From positions 1,311,662 to 1,375,661 of the forward strand of contig NC_062256.1 of NCBI RefSeq assembly GCF_905475465.1: DNA of 64,000 nucleotides. Reading direction: 5' to 3'. Positions 35,003 through 48,800 of the stretch are shown here, piece after piece. The position numbers were made by a program, and so were the translations under genes. The number at the start of each line of letters is the position of its first letter. Position 1 is the stretch's first letter. The DNA is from Pieris napi. Taxonomy: Eukaryota; Arthropoda; Insecta; Lepidoptera; Pieridae. Under the pieces are notes generated by a model. That model was given only the letters and a program-made list of their open reading frames with translations. It was not told the origin of the DNA and did not search any database.

Positions 35003-35505
35003 TCTATAGGTATAAAAGAAAGTCGTGTTCGTTATACTATTTATAACTCAAGAACGGCTGAACCGATTTGGCTGAAAATTGGTGGGGAGGTAGCTTAGAA
35101 CCAAGAGACGGGACGTAACATAAAACGTGGTATAACAAAACGCAACAAACAGAAAAACTAAAAATTTATAAGTCAAAACATCAGTCAAGCCGTTCGTTTG
35201 TTAAAAATTATATAACAAAAAGCTATTGACAGCTAAACGTAATGTTATCTATGGTTAAGTATGATTGAAAATTTGACAATTAGAAGTTTTGAAGTTGATG
35301 TGTTTATTTCGATATTATCATTAACAATGCCGAGACGATCGAATCTTTACCGACAAAGCCGTAATGCAATAAATGGGTGGACCGAATTTGACGAGAGCTT
35401 AAGTGGATTCGAGAATAGTTCAGATTATTTACAATTACATGTTTTTTTTAGTTTGAAATTTTGTATTTAAGATGTGTGTACAGGACAAAGTATTTGGTCC
35501 GCTAG
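35003..35505 (+). mobile_element. Helitron remnant with N-terminal Rep-helicase codons
   Basis: Starts TCTATAGGTATAAAAG and ends CTAG followed by T. A frame at 35327-35470 begins MPRRSNLYRQSRNA, like the N-terminus of Helitron Rep proteins, then becomes unrelated. Confidence 0.6.
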
Positions 35506-36806
35506 TACGTTATAAACAGGATAATACACGTGTGAAAATGACATGAGAACTTAAGAAGGCGCTGCGCTAACCAGATCCATGCAAATTCCTCACAATCGAG
35601 TAGCCCGCAATATCGCAGCACAACTCACGAGGGGACTCTTTGTATTGAAGAAGTCCGCCAAGCAACCGGGAATATACAATATGAATACATTATTGTGTAG
35701 GAATAATAATAACAAATAATTAACACAGGAAGGTTTCTAAAATGACTCGGCGTAAGGTCTCCATGGAGTTACTGAAAATGTACACCGAGTCATTTTCCAT
35801 CACAGCTTTATTGTAAATCCAACAGAATCTGTTACAGGACCATTTAACGCACAAAAGTTTCTTATACTTAGTAAAAAAGTCTGTGGTCAGTAGTCTTACA
35901 ATAAAATAATTTATCCTTAAACATACTATAAAGAAGATTGTTATAATCTATAACACACTACTGTAACTATACTTTGTTATATTTTAAAATAGCCTCAGAA
36001 TTTATGAAAATACTATGTTAACCTTAACATTTTCAAACAAGAGTCGAATTGACTCCTATATGTCAAATTATTTTGACAGTTCTAAGTCATACTTAGCATT
36101 TTGACGTGTGTCAAAATTCTTTCCGTAAATAGAAGTCGTACTTCGCTAAGTCTCACTTTAGAAACTGAGAATTAGATGTGAACTTAGTTAAATAAGTAAC
36201 AACAAATGTTTATAATCTTATACAAAGATGAAGTAGTCATTAAGTTTTCATTACAGATAAGTATCGTTATCCTAATGGAACACATATCAAAATGTTACAA
36301 TCCATTGTCAAGAGTTAGTCTAAAGATATAATTTATCTATAAAAAATATGCTTAACTTAGATAGATTAAAACAATTAGTATTCATTTATCTGTCAACCCG
36401 TAGTTGACAGAAAAATAAACAAGCCATAGGCTTATTCTGTGGACTTCTTATTTTCTGTTGACATTAAATTTATATGTTAAACTTATGAACTTAAATTAAA
36501 AATAACTTAACTTATTCTTAGCCAAACCTTTTTATTTAAATACTTCTTACCAATCAAACACATTGAACAATCACTTTACTTTAAACTTTACACAATTTGA
36601 AAGAAAGAAACAAAAGTATCGAGTATTTGGTTTTTATGAGTTAAAGAGTATTTTATAAATGCATTTATACAGTATTGTATTAAACAGTTTTTAAACGATG
36701 AACAAATGTAACTCAAAATTGTTTATGGTCTGAGATAAAAAAGTTCAGACCATAAATAAAAAAAAAAAGTTACTGTTTGTTGAAGATGCTTTACAAAAAT
36801 GCAATT

Positions 36807-36812
36807 TTTATT
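36807..36812 (-). terminator. Polyadenylation signal of the membrane protein gene
   Basis: AATAAA on the minus strand, 76 nt after the TAA stop. Confidence 0.5.
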
Positions 36813-36887
36813 ATTTTCTAGGTTGTTGTAAATGCAGAATGCAAAGAAATGCAAATGAGACCATTTATACAAAAACTTAATTAAATT

Positions 36888-39800
36888 TTACGTCGAATTT
36901 TTAGCTTTTCTCAACGGCTGTAATATCGAATCTAAAACGACCCCGGCCGCATTGGATTTGCTGCATCTGAAAAATATAAATTTTAATTTAATTATTAGGA
37001 CCTACGTCGAAATACTCGAAGGGGTCGCGAGTGGGTCGCCGGCTGGTACGATTTTTCCGAAGGACCGAAGTCGAAATGTATAGATTCGTGTGTAGTTCAC
37101 CAGCGGATAAATATTTTTTGAAGAACCTAAGGTCTATAAACATCTATAGTTTTCCCATAATTTCACGTGTCACGTTGTTTGTCCGCTATGGACTCCTAAA
37201 CTACCGAACCGATTTCAATCAAATTTGCACACCGTGTGTAGTTTGATCTATCTTAAAAGATAGGATAGCTTACATCTCAATTTATACCCGCAATATTATT
37301 TTATTGCAAAATATTTGTTCATAATTTGTCACAATTCCAACAGATGGAGCTGTGTTGAAAGTACCAACGTTTCAAATAAGCTACAGTTTAATTGTATTAC
37401 CACCAATAAAGCATGGTGGTCCCCATGACTGGTGTTCTCTTACAGTTTCCCTTGAATAGTTTACTACTATGTTATATGTAATATAACTAAAACCTTAGCC
37501 ACAGCAACGCTTGGCCGGTCTGCTAGTAATATATAAGGATAAATGCATACTTTGGAAACATATCAGCACACCTCAACTCCGTCCAGCCAGTCAGTGCTTC
37601 ATACAACATTGTGTCCAGCGCCCGGTCTGCTACCAATTCACCGGCTAACATTCTTAGGGCTAATCTGAAATATGAATTGCTTTAAAATCTGGATTGTTTT
37701 TCCGATCAATCTATCTTTAGATAAAAATCGACGTTAAGGCTTTCTCCTCATTATTTTGTGTGTTTTTCGTTAATAATAAATGGTATGTCAATGTCCAAAA
37801 CATATGGATTTTGGGGTACGGATGGAATATTTAAAGCTAAGTTTCCAGTTTGTTACCCTTAAACCTTGCTAAATAGTATCGGGCCCAGTCTTAATGTACA
37901 GCTGTGAGGCTTGGACGTTAACCGAGAAGAAGAAGCTACTGGTGGAGGAACGCAAAATATTGCGTAAAATCCTGGGGCCTACAAGGACGGGTCATGGAGA
38001 GTCCGAAATAGAAGAGCTGGTTGTTCAGCTCAACATTATAGGTGTATATGAGGTCCATCGACTAGGTTGGCTGGTGCACCTTGTGGTTGGAGACCAGTAG
38101 GTCGGCTTTGGTACCCCTGGATCGACAGAGAACCTGCTGCAGCTGAAGGTAGGCAATTGGGAGGTCGCACAGGACAGCGCTGGAAGAATTTCATTCCGGA
38201 GACCAAAAGACAATTTGGGTCGCAGAGCCAGTGAAGAACTGATGAGACCAAGCCATAAAAATCTAGTTAATCAACCTTCGGTAGTCATAGGAGGAACAAG
38301 ATGAGCAAAATACAGCACAGCGCAACTGTGAAACAGGAGACAATGTATCGGTACCAAGGATTTCATTGATATCTTTCGTGTATTTTTTTAATATCAATCT
38401 TCCCTTAACATTGAAACAAAGAGCGTTTCAGTTTAACCCTTAATGTTGACATTAAACACAATATTACTTGACGTTAATTATTTAATACATATACACGAAG
38501 CACCAAGTCATTGTTTAGAAGCGCGGCATCCAAAATTAAAATAGCCATGCTGATCGCCAACCTTCGCAAGGAGATGGCACTATAAGAAGAAGATATACAC
38601 AATATATTTGAAGAAATAATTATACTTCTTTTATATTGTTAATTATTGGTCATGGGTCAGAAGTGACGTTTTTTTTTTATTTTATTTACTATACACCCCT
38701 ACACACGTTTTTCATTACTCACACTGCTAACTTTAATATTATTATTATTATTTTCTACTTAATATTATTATTATTTGCTACTGAGGCGCAAACTAGCTTA
38801 CGAGGTCTCGGGCAGAATGACCAGCGCTGTGGAACTTTTTGCTCCTCAGCATAATGCTGAGCCAGGGCCAATAACAACCACAGCACACACACATTGCACA
38901 CTTGAAGCGAACCGAATGGCAAAAGGGAATTTTTAATTTTAATTGTTTTTGATATGTCTTATTTTATTTTTTCTTTGAGTATTGTTATTTTGTGTGTTTA
39001 TTTTCGTATGTAATAAATGTTATGTAAATGTCTATTTTATTGTAATATTAAAAGTTTGTTAGGCTGTGGAAAAGACGCGAGGTTTGGCTTGTCACTTGTA
39101 TTTTTACAAGAAGTTTTTTTGTTAGAATGTTTTCGATGTTAATTATAAAATATTACATTAAAATAATTGTTTTATAGAATTTTTATAAAATAAAAAACTC
39201 TAATTGGTCTTCCTATAATTATTTATACATATTCATCATATACATTATACATATTCATCATATACATATATAGAAATGCATAGTATATAAAAAAACATAC
39301 CCATTAATCCTCGCCATAGTCCCGTAAGGTGGATTTAATTTTGACGTAGCAACTAAATTCTTACAATACAAAAGCCAAACGCAGTCCAAATCTGTGTAAT
39401 AGCTGCTGGCAACACTGGAACTGTCATTAAATGACGTTTGTAGATGGTTAAGCGCGTGCGTGTTGGCGTCGATATTGCGGGACATTTGATTTTGAATGTT
39501 GGTATCAACCGCCTCACGGTTTGATAGTTGGTTTAACACCATTCTGAAAAAAAATGTTGTCTGTAAAGTCGGTTTACGGACGATGGTTAAAACAAAACAT
39601 TGATGAAATGATTCCACGAAAGAGAGATGATATGACATATGCGGTGCAAGCGTGCAATGAGCGTAATGGGACGTAAAACGTAAAAAGTCATGCTTTTTCT
39701 TGCATCGATTGATTAGACGTTGTCACGTCAATATGAAATTGTCAATTGTCTTTTGTATACACGAGAACATAACAGTCCGTTTGTTGTGTTCTCTGTGCTT

Positions 39801-42800
39801 TAGCTGTGAGAATATAAAATAGAAATTAGAGATAAGCTTTGGCGGTTTATTGAGGAAAAATTACAAGCTGTTGGTTTAAATTAGGTACCTTATTATTAAA
39901 AAATATAAATATCCTTATCTAAGTAAAAGACTTTTGTTCCCGTTTGAGTAGAAATTCTTGGGCCGTGGGGTTCAAATGCACAGGCGCTAACTAAAGATTT
40001 AAATTGGCGCCTGGTAGATAGTACCGATGACCCCAGAGCTGGTGCTTTCGTAGCTCAACGAATAAGCATCGCAATACAACGAGGAAATGCTGCCAGCGTT
40101 AAAGGTACCTACACTGCCACAGAGATCAAACTTTTTAAATTTGTTTTGATTTTCTATTTATACAGTCTTTACAATTTTCATAACCTTTATAGTAAAAAAA
40201 AAAAAAAAAGATTATTATTATAATAATTATTATTATTAAAAATTAATAAGTAGAAATTCGCTAAAAAATGTTGCCAGCGTTAAAGGTACACTGCCACCGG
40301 GACCAAACTTTTTAAATTTGTTTTAATTTTCTTTTTATTATTTTTTTATTTTTACTATGAAGTTTAAGAAAATTGTTAATACTGTATATTTGTGTGTCGG
40401 AAATAAATAAATCATTTGTATAAATAGACCAGTGCAGATAGCCTTCAAAATAAATAAAAAGTGAAAAAAATTACAGTAGGATGAAACCCATTAGAAAGGC
40501 AGGGGAATATGATCAAAATGAAAGGAAAAATAAATTACGGTCGATCTGAGGTCGGGAAGGGGTAGGGGGGGGAGTTTTAAGGGTAAAAAACGGTTTATCT
40601 CGATTTCCGGCAAAACTACAAGTCCTATCGAAGAAAGTTAAATGGCAAAGTTGGAGGTAATAAAAAGATCTAAAACTTTTGTATTTACACATTTTTCACA
40701 TAACCTCAAAATTTATGTGAAAAATTCAAAAAACCAAGTTTTTGGTTTTTTATTTTTATCTTTAACAAAAATATTTTTTTTTTAACGAAATTTGGTGAAA
40801 ACTTACCTTTCTATGTCCCAAATACACTGTAATTTATTTGATTAAAAATATTTATTTGTTCGCCTTATTTTGAATTAATATCGAAAAAACACCCTAATTT
40901 TCAATCGAAAATTCTGACGTCAAAATTTCAGCTTTTTTCAAAAAGTTGGTGTGCTTTCAGTTCATTGAAATCTCTACTTTCCTATGGTAAAAAAATATAT
41001 ATATATTACCATAGTAAATCTTCTCAGAAAACGCAAAAAATCGTATGCAGTAACGCCCAGACCTGTCATCCCCTTCCTTACTTCTCTATGAAATACGAAA
41101 ATTTTAGCCCATCTAAAGGCTAAACTTTTTTTTTAGGTCACTCAGGTATATATAAGTTATCTTAAAATAGTAATAAATAGGCATCTAATTATAATTTAAA
41201 GAAGATTCATAGAGAAGTAGGGAAGGGTATGACGGTTCTGGGCGTTACTGCATACGATGTTTTGCATTTTCTGAGAAGATTTTCTATGGTAATATATATA
41301 TATTTTTTTACCATAGGAAAGTAGAGATTTCAACAAACTGAAAACACACCAACTTATTGAAAAAAGCTGAAATTTTGACGTCAGAATTTTCGATTGAAAA
41401 TTAGGGTGTTTTTTCGATATTAATTCAAAATAAGGTGAAAAAATAAATATTTTTAATCAAATAAATTACAGTATATTTGGGACATAATAAGGTAAGTTTT
41501 CACCAAATTTCGTCTAAAAAAATAAATTTTTGTAAAAGATAAAAATAAAAAACCAAAAACTTGGTTTTTTGAATTTTTCACACCAATTTTGAGGTTATGT
41601 GAAAAATGTGTGAACACAAAAGTTTTAGATCTTTTTATTACCTACAACTTTGCCATTTAACTTTCTTCGATAGGACTTTTAGTTTTGCCGGAAATCGAGG
41701 TAAACCGTTTTTTACCCTTAAAACTCCCCCCCCTACCCTTCCCGACCTCAGATCGACCGTAATTTATTTTTCCTTTAATTTTGATCATATTCCCCTGCTT
41801 TTCTAATGGGTTTCATCCTACTGTAATTTTTTTTGGTTTCAAAAATTATCGGCACTGGTCTAAAAAGACTTTGCGCTTACTTTGTATTTTTATACGCCCG
41901 TCCCAAATGTATGGCGGCCCTGGCGGTACTCATTCCGATCTCCAACACGTTTTCGAGTAAATTCTTCTCATCATCAGAGTCTTGACGTGCGTTTTGGCGT
42001 TTACTAGAACAACATTGTCACATGTTAATCAAGTGAAACTGACAGTTGGTGTTGAAAAAGAGTTTTTTTTTAATTGTAACACGACGATTCGATTCGATTC
42101 GGTTCGATTTGCGACGAACAGGCAGGCACTTAACATCAAGTGAGCCTACTTGATTTTAAGTGATACCCATGGATACTCACATTGCCAGAAGGCTCGCAAG
42201 TTTTTAGGTCTGGGCCTCAGATTTCTGTATCTGTACTATGATCATGTAAATCTAATAGACAAGAAGCCGATCAGCCTGCTGTGCCTGACACACACCGACT
42301 TTTTGGGTCTAAGGCAAGCCGGTTTCCTCACGATATTTTCCTTCACCGTTCGAGTGAATGTTAAATGCACACATATACAGTAAGTCCATTGGTTCATTGG
42401 GGATCGAATGTACGTCTCCATGAGAGTCTCACGGTAAAACCACTAAGCCAACACTGCTCAATGAAGTGTATTAACCAAATATAATTTGCAAAAGGTGGAA
42501 CCGAAGTTATAGAAATAAGAATCGCTAAATCATTTTATTTCCGTTAAGTCTTAGTTATACTCTGATTTTTAATTCCGTAGAATTCTGACAGCTATCATAT
42601 TTTGACATGTCTGTGATGGCAAACCTTTTTCGCCGGGCCCATTTTTCAATTTCAATACGAATCTGAATATCTGAGTCTGTACATACTACACATACATTTT
42701 ATTTATTAGTTAATGTACCCATTTTATGAAGTGCCGTGCTCCAAATTAAAAGTGGTTTTACTTAAAAAACGCACAAGTAAAGATAACATTTTTTTTAAAG

Positions 42801-45800
42801 GTTTACGAAACCTGGAATTAGGCAGTCCTGCCAGGTAAAGAATAAAATAAAGTAATTATAGTAAATTCTATATATTGTTCGTGATATTGAAATATTTGTT
42901 TTTTTTGTATTCACTTGAGTAAATATAATTAATTAATTTTTATTGCCCTCAAATGGGTCAAACTTGTCCCTTTATCGGTGTAGTAGTAGTGTTGCTACTA
43001 AAGAACTATTTTAGTAGCAACACTTATGAAATGTCAGAATTCTACGGAATTAAAAATCAGAGTATAGTAATAGTTCACTCACCTATTTTCATAATAATGC
43101 AGCACTTCGTTCCGTTTCGCCTCCACCTTACTAGGTTCCATGAACAGTGCGTTAAAAGCGAACACATCTGGATCCTTGAGCATTTTGTTACGGGATCCTT
43201 CCTGAAAACCATGAACTCATTCAAGTTCTATACAGGGTGGCCAAAAAGTCGTGGATCAAACGCAAATAGGGGATAGATGAGGTCATCAGCTGCAATTGTT
43301 CTACGGGAGGTCTCTAAACTCAACCCCTGCAGAGTTATAATTTATTTTGTGTTTTTATAAGAAAACTAGCAAACTCGGCGAACTCCGTTTCGCCACCAGA
43401 TGGCTTCGTTTTATGTAATATTTCGTTTGGTGATCCCGCTTTTCCGTTGAAATTTTTCCTGAATTTTCTTTGCTATAAACCTCACGGAGCCCGAGACCTT
43501 TCCAACGAATGCAAAACCGTGGAAATCGGTTCGTGCGTTCTGGAGTTATAGCGTCAGGAAGGAAAACCCGACTTATTTTTATATAGTAGATTGTCTTTTT
43601 TCACTAATTCTTATTATAATTCGAATAAATCTACATCGTGTATCTTTTTCATAATATCCACTAGATTGCTACTGATTGGTACAGAGCGACTCATGGCCAT
43701 GTGTAATACCTTTTCAGAATCCCTATTAAATGCGCCAAAACTTGTAATACAGGGTCACTTTTCGGTAGAGTATATTTTTTTCACAGTGAGGTCCGAAGTA
43801 AACAAAAAGTTATGATTTGAAAAAATGTTATATCGTATAACTTAATATTATCTTCGATAAACTCAATAAACAACTATTAATAGTATGTCTAACGCAAGGA
43901 CTCATCAATACCAATCTAGTGGATATGATGATACAGGATGTAGATTTTTTCGAATTTTAATACGAAGAGATACCACTTTTTTTTCTTTTATTAAAGAAGG
44001 TCCGTTTTAATATATGACAATTTTTATAAATAACTAGCTGGCCTGGCGAACATCGTACCGCCTAACAGTCGATTCTTTATTTTTTTTAAATACTTATTCT
44101 TCTATTCGGGACACCGGTAGATAAAAAAAAGAAAGTTGATAAGACAACAAATATATTATGTCAAAAAAAAAATTTACCTTCCCGGGACGCCTCCACTAAC
44201 ATTTGAACTTTATGATATGGTATTAAAGTTCAAATTGACTTTAAGTATTATTACGAATATTTTGTTTGGGAATATAGAAAAGTGTTGTTTTTAGACTTTT
44301 TCACTCAATTTTCTTAATTTTTCTCTGTACCGTAAGAACCATCCTCGTACTTCAAGGAATATTATAAAAAAAATCAGACAAATCGGTTAAGCCGTTTTCA
44401 TGTTATGTCGTGACAACGGAAAACGGGTTTCATTTTTATATATATAGATTAATCTGAATGTACCACTTTGCAAATAAACCACATTATCACGGCAATATAA
44501 AAAGAACGACAATTCTGAAATTAAAATGTCCAAATCTAGAATCTCACCTGATTCTCCCAAGCCATCAGCTGTATGTTATGCAACAACATAACATCCAACG
44601 TCAAAATCCCAAACGAGAGCAAGCTGGTGCTATTCTTCAAAATCGGCTTCCCACTATTCACCACCGTATAATTATCACCGAAGTAAACATCCCTCAGCTT
44701 CTTCATCACAATCGTGACATTTCCCTCAATTAAACTGTCATTTAGGGCTTTCAATATCTCACCGAAATTACTGTTTTCCTTCTTAACAAATGTGGGATCA
44801 GAATTTATCCATTCATACAATTCTTGAACTTTTTCTATCAAGTAACTTGTCATTGTATTGCTTTGCATGTAATCGTCGTATAGATTTTCGTCATTGTAGT
44901 AATCTTCATATGTTAAGTCTATGTACCCGTCGGAGAGCTTTATATGTTTGTTGGTGAATATGTCTGGTAGTGTTGGTTTGAATTCTGGTATAGCTTTGGG
45001 TTTGTCTTTCTTTTCAATTTTCTTCTCCGCGTGGTGTAAAGTTGTGTCGTGTAGCGGGTGGATTTGTGGTTTGGATGCTAGATCGGGTTTCCGATTTGCG
45101 ACAATATTTTTGAATATCGATAGTTTTTCCAATATAGGATATTGTATTTCGTCTGTTGATTCCGTGGATTGTGGGTGGGGGAAATATATTGGTTCCTGAA
45201 ATGAATACCGCATTATTGTGTCGTATAGCGTGGAACAAAAGAGTGGCGGAGAGTTCATTGCCAGTTCTTCTCGTCCGTTCAACGCCCTTGATTTGAGAAC
45301 TGGCAGTGAATGTAAAATTAGACGCATTTGGAATTTTATATGTATTTCTTTATTCACGTTCATAAGTGTACATTGTGCTACCTAAATTATTATATATATT
45401 TTTTTTTGTATTACTTTAGATTAAGGATTCTGCACTGCAGCGATAAGGCCGCCCGTTGCATCCCTTATATTTCTAATTTGAATTAGCCACGTTGCTTAAA
45501 AACCAGTAGAGCTACAAGCTTTAAGGTTGTTTTATCTAATAGATAATCAGCCTTCTTAGCCTGACACTGTTGATTTTTTATGTCTAAGACATGCCGGTTT
45601 CCTCACGATGTTTTCCTTCATACGAACGAGTGTTAAAAGCCTTCAAGTCCATTGGTGCAGACGGGGTTCGAACGTACTCAGGGATGAGGGTGTGGCGAAT
45701 CGTAGATACGCACTAAAATTTACATACTCTTTTGTGTAATATTTTCTATAAGATTTTGATGTACGTGTTAACATAGATAGGACACTAAGAAAGAAGAAAG

Positions 45801-48800
45801 CGGACGTCACTCAGAACAGACTATTAAGACGAGCGATATTCATGTTTTTTCCCTTGAGCGTTTCTATGTGAATATAAATTAATTACTGTTTGTGAAGAAT
45901 AAACCAATTAACAAAGATTAAAATGGGTTGTGATTTATAACAAGTAAGAGCATCCCATAAGAGTGGCATGCTGAAGCCAAGGTTAAGAATGACATGTCAT
46001 GTCACAAGCAGTAAAAAATTAACTGTAATCGCACAAATTTTAACCTAAAACTGCAATCGCATGTTGTGCTACATTTAATTTGAAAAAACGTAACAAAACG
46101 TTGTCTTTTGATTATACGTATAATTCGTTTATGATTATTGTCGTTAGTTTATTGTATGAACTTTTAGTATTTATTAAGCTGAAAGAAGCCAGTGGCTCTA
46201 GAACGTTTTTAGTTCTGGACCTAAGATTTATGTATCTGTTTCATGATCATTTGTCAATCTTATAGGCAAATAGGGGATCAACCTGATGACACACGCCGCC
46301 AACTTTTTGGGTATAAAGCAAGCCGGTTTTCTCACAATGTTTTCATCAGTACTTTAAATGCGCACATAAAAAGAAAGACCATTGGTGCACAGCCGGGAAT
46401 CAAACCTACGACCTCAGGCATGAGCCCAATGAAGCCACTAGGCCAACACTGTTATTTAACCTTAAAAAACTGTAACATAGTACATACGGGTGCTTCATAA
46501 ATCTCTCTAGTGGTATAAGTCTCGGTGGTACCCCACCGCGTGATCACAACAGTAGCAAGCACAAGAATCGCGCACACAGCAAAGCATGATGCACCGGCAA
46601 TAATCCACACTTTCAGCGGCACCTGCAATGATATGTTCAAAATTTAACTGCACAAGCAACAGTTCACTTATAAAGTTTAAACTCTTGCTCTTGGGCTGGC
46701 TCCTCCTTACTCCTCCTCCATATTTTTTTACACGCTTTATATAAGCTTCACCTGTATGTATGTATGTAACCGACTCCTTCGGACTCGATTTTGACCCACT
46801 TTTAACGGACAGATTTAATTCAAACTTTGCGCACCTGTCAAAGATCGATGACAATGCAATAATCCGAAAAAAATAAAAAATAGCTCTGGCCATATTTTTC
46901 GTCTATCGGGCAACCCACGCTTTTTCACAATAAACCAGTATTTTTGTTCATTACCATTTTCAGCCTAAATTAGGAATTATTTTTCACTTTTTAGTTTGAT
47001 GTGCTCTAAAAGCGTGTTTTTTAGTTTTTTTTAACTATTATTTATTTATAGAACAGGAGTCAAACTGGAGGCTCACCTGATGTTAAGTGACCGCCCATGG
47101 ACACTCTCAATGCCAGAGGGCTCGCAAGTGCGTCGCTTTTTCAGAATTGGTACGCTCATTTCTCGAAGGACCCTTAGGTGAATTGGTTCGGAATTACTAC
47201 AGTGGGCAGCTGGTTTAGTGCTGGTGCGCGGTAAAAACTGCCTTATGAAACGCTCAGAAAAGGTCATCGAGATGAGATGATGACGGGGAGGGAAATTTAG
47301 AAAAAAAATTCACCATTAAATAGACCGGACATTTCTAAAATATACATGTCGAACTGTACGTGAAAACAGTTTGAAAAACAAAAATAATGAAAAAATAAAA
47401 ATGTTATCTATTAAATTGTGTATATATATTTATATATATTATGAAATTTACAGTTAAGTTTGTTATGGAAGAGCTGGGACAGGTATTTTTTTACTTAAAA
47501 GGGTTCCTAAATCTTACACATTATAATGAATTGTTGTCAGCACATTTTTTGGACAAAAATAAACCCTAGTTTTTATTGAAAATGTAATCTTTGTCGTACA
47601 AATTAACCTCAAAATGCTCATAAGCATGAAAACGCAAACAATTTTCCCATATTCCATTTTATTTAACTGAAAATTTCTAAGCGTGGGAAAACAGTAGTGC
47701 ATAATAGCCTGTCGTACTTGCAAATTGCTTCCTGCGTCGTAAAACATATAATTTGCTAGAGAAAGTCGTATTGTACGGTGTTTCCCGTTTGTTAAAAAAA
47801 AATCCATCGTTGTTTTGATGGACAAATTAATAACAGAGGATTTGTAATATAGTCGCTAGCCAAATTGGATCTAGATCTAAATAAATTCAAAGCCCTCGTT
47901 AAACGGAAATTAATCAATAAAGCTTTTTATAAATTTGAGGAATACTTAAATGATCCTAATCCTTGTGATTGATTTGCTCCAGTTCAAACAATTTGTATGA
48001 CAATACTTGGCGATTAAAAAGAGTGGCGGAAAGTTTCTTGCCAGTTCTTCTTACCCGCTCTACGCCCTTGACTTGCGAACTGGTACAATTAATTTAACTT
48101 GACAATTCATAAGTGTACTTGTTTACCTACATGAATAAAGATATTTTGAGTTTGAGTTTGAATATACAGAGGCTTTACTACGTATGACTGACTGAGATGC
48201 CAAAAACTAACACAGATACAGCGCACGATCATAATACATGTGCATACACACCCATTCACGCACTCACACACTCATACGTCTTATAAAACACTAAATTTGC
48301 TTTTTTTTAACTGTTTTAAACATGTACCATGTGCCACGGAATAATTGTTATCTAGTAACCAACAACACAGGGACTCCCTAGTGTGGGGACTAGCGATATA
48401 TGAATTTTGTCACAACCCTTTTGTCAAAAATTATTATTATTATTATTATTAGTGTATGGAAATATGTAAAAAGTTCCATATTTCAGAGCGCTGAAGTCGC
48501 AGGTTCGATCCCCGTGCACCAATGCACTTTCTATTTGCGCAGTTAACATTCGCTCGAACGGTGAAGGAAAACATCGTGAGTAAACCGGCTTGCCTTAGAC
48601 CCAAAAAGTCGACGGCGTGTGTCAGGCACAGGAGGCTACTTGCGTATTAGATTGACAAATTATTATGAAACGATCCATCTTGGACCACCTGGATTTCCAC
48701 CGTTCCACAACTGAGCGTTAAGGCATTTGTGCTCCTCATCATCACTATGTGAAACCAGTTGCACCATTTCCGAACCCATTTCCACTTGAGGTTCTTCGGC

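Larger units (their letters stand above)
33934..36806. other. Intergenic stretch with MITE and Helitron, no gene recognised
   Basis: Between the two converging 3' ends. Apart from the MITE at 34381-34656 and the Helitron at 35003-35505, it is AT-rich DNA with no coding signal I can support. Confidence 0.5.

Noticed and set aside
40427..41860. Idea that the palindrome is an assembly mirror
   Set aside because: The arms differ by scattered substitutions and indels and have distinct flanks with TA duplications.
19743..45195. Homology among the three orphan proteins (19743, 32573 and 36888 genes)
   Set aside because: All are helical and Asn/Lys-rich with similar composition, but I could not align more than a short C-x(n)-C patch by eye.
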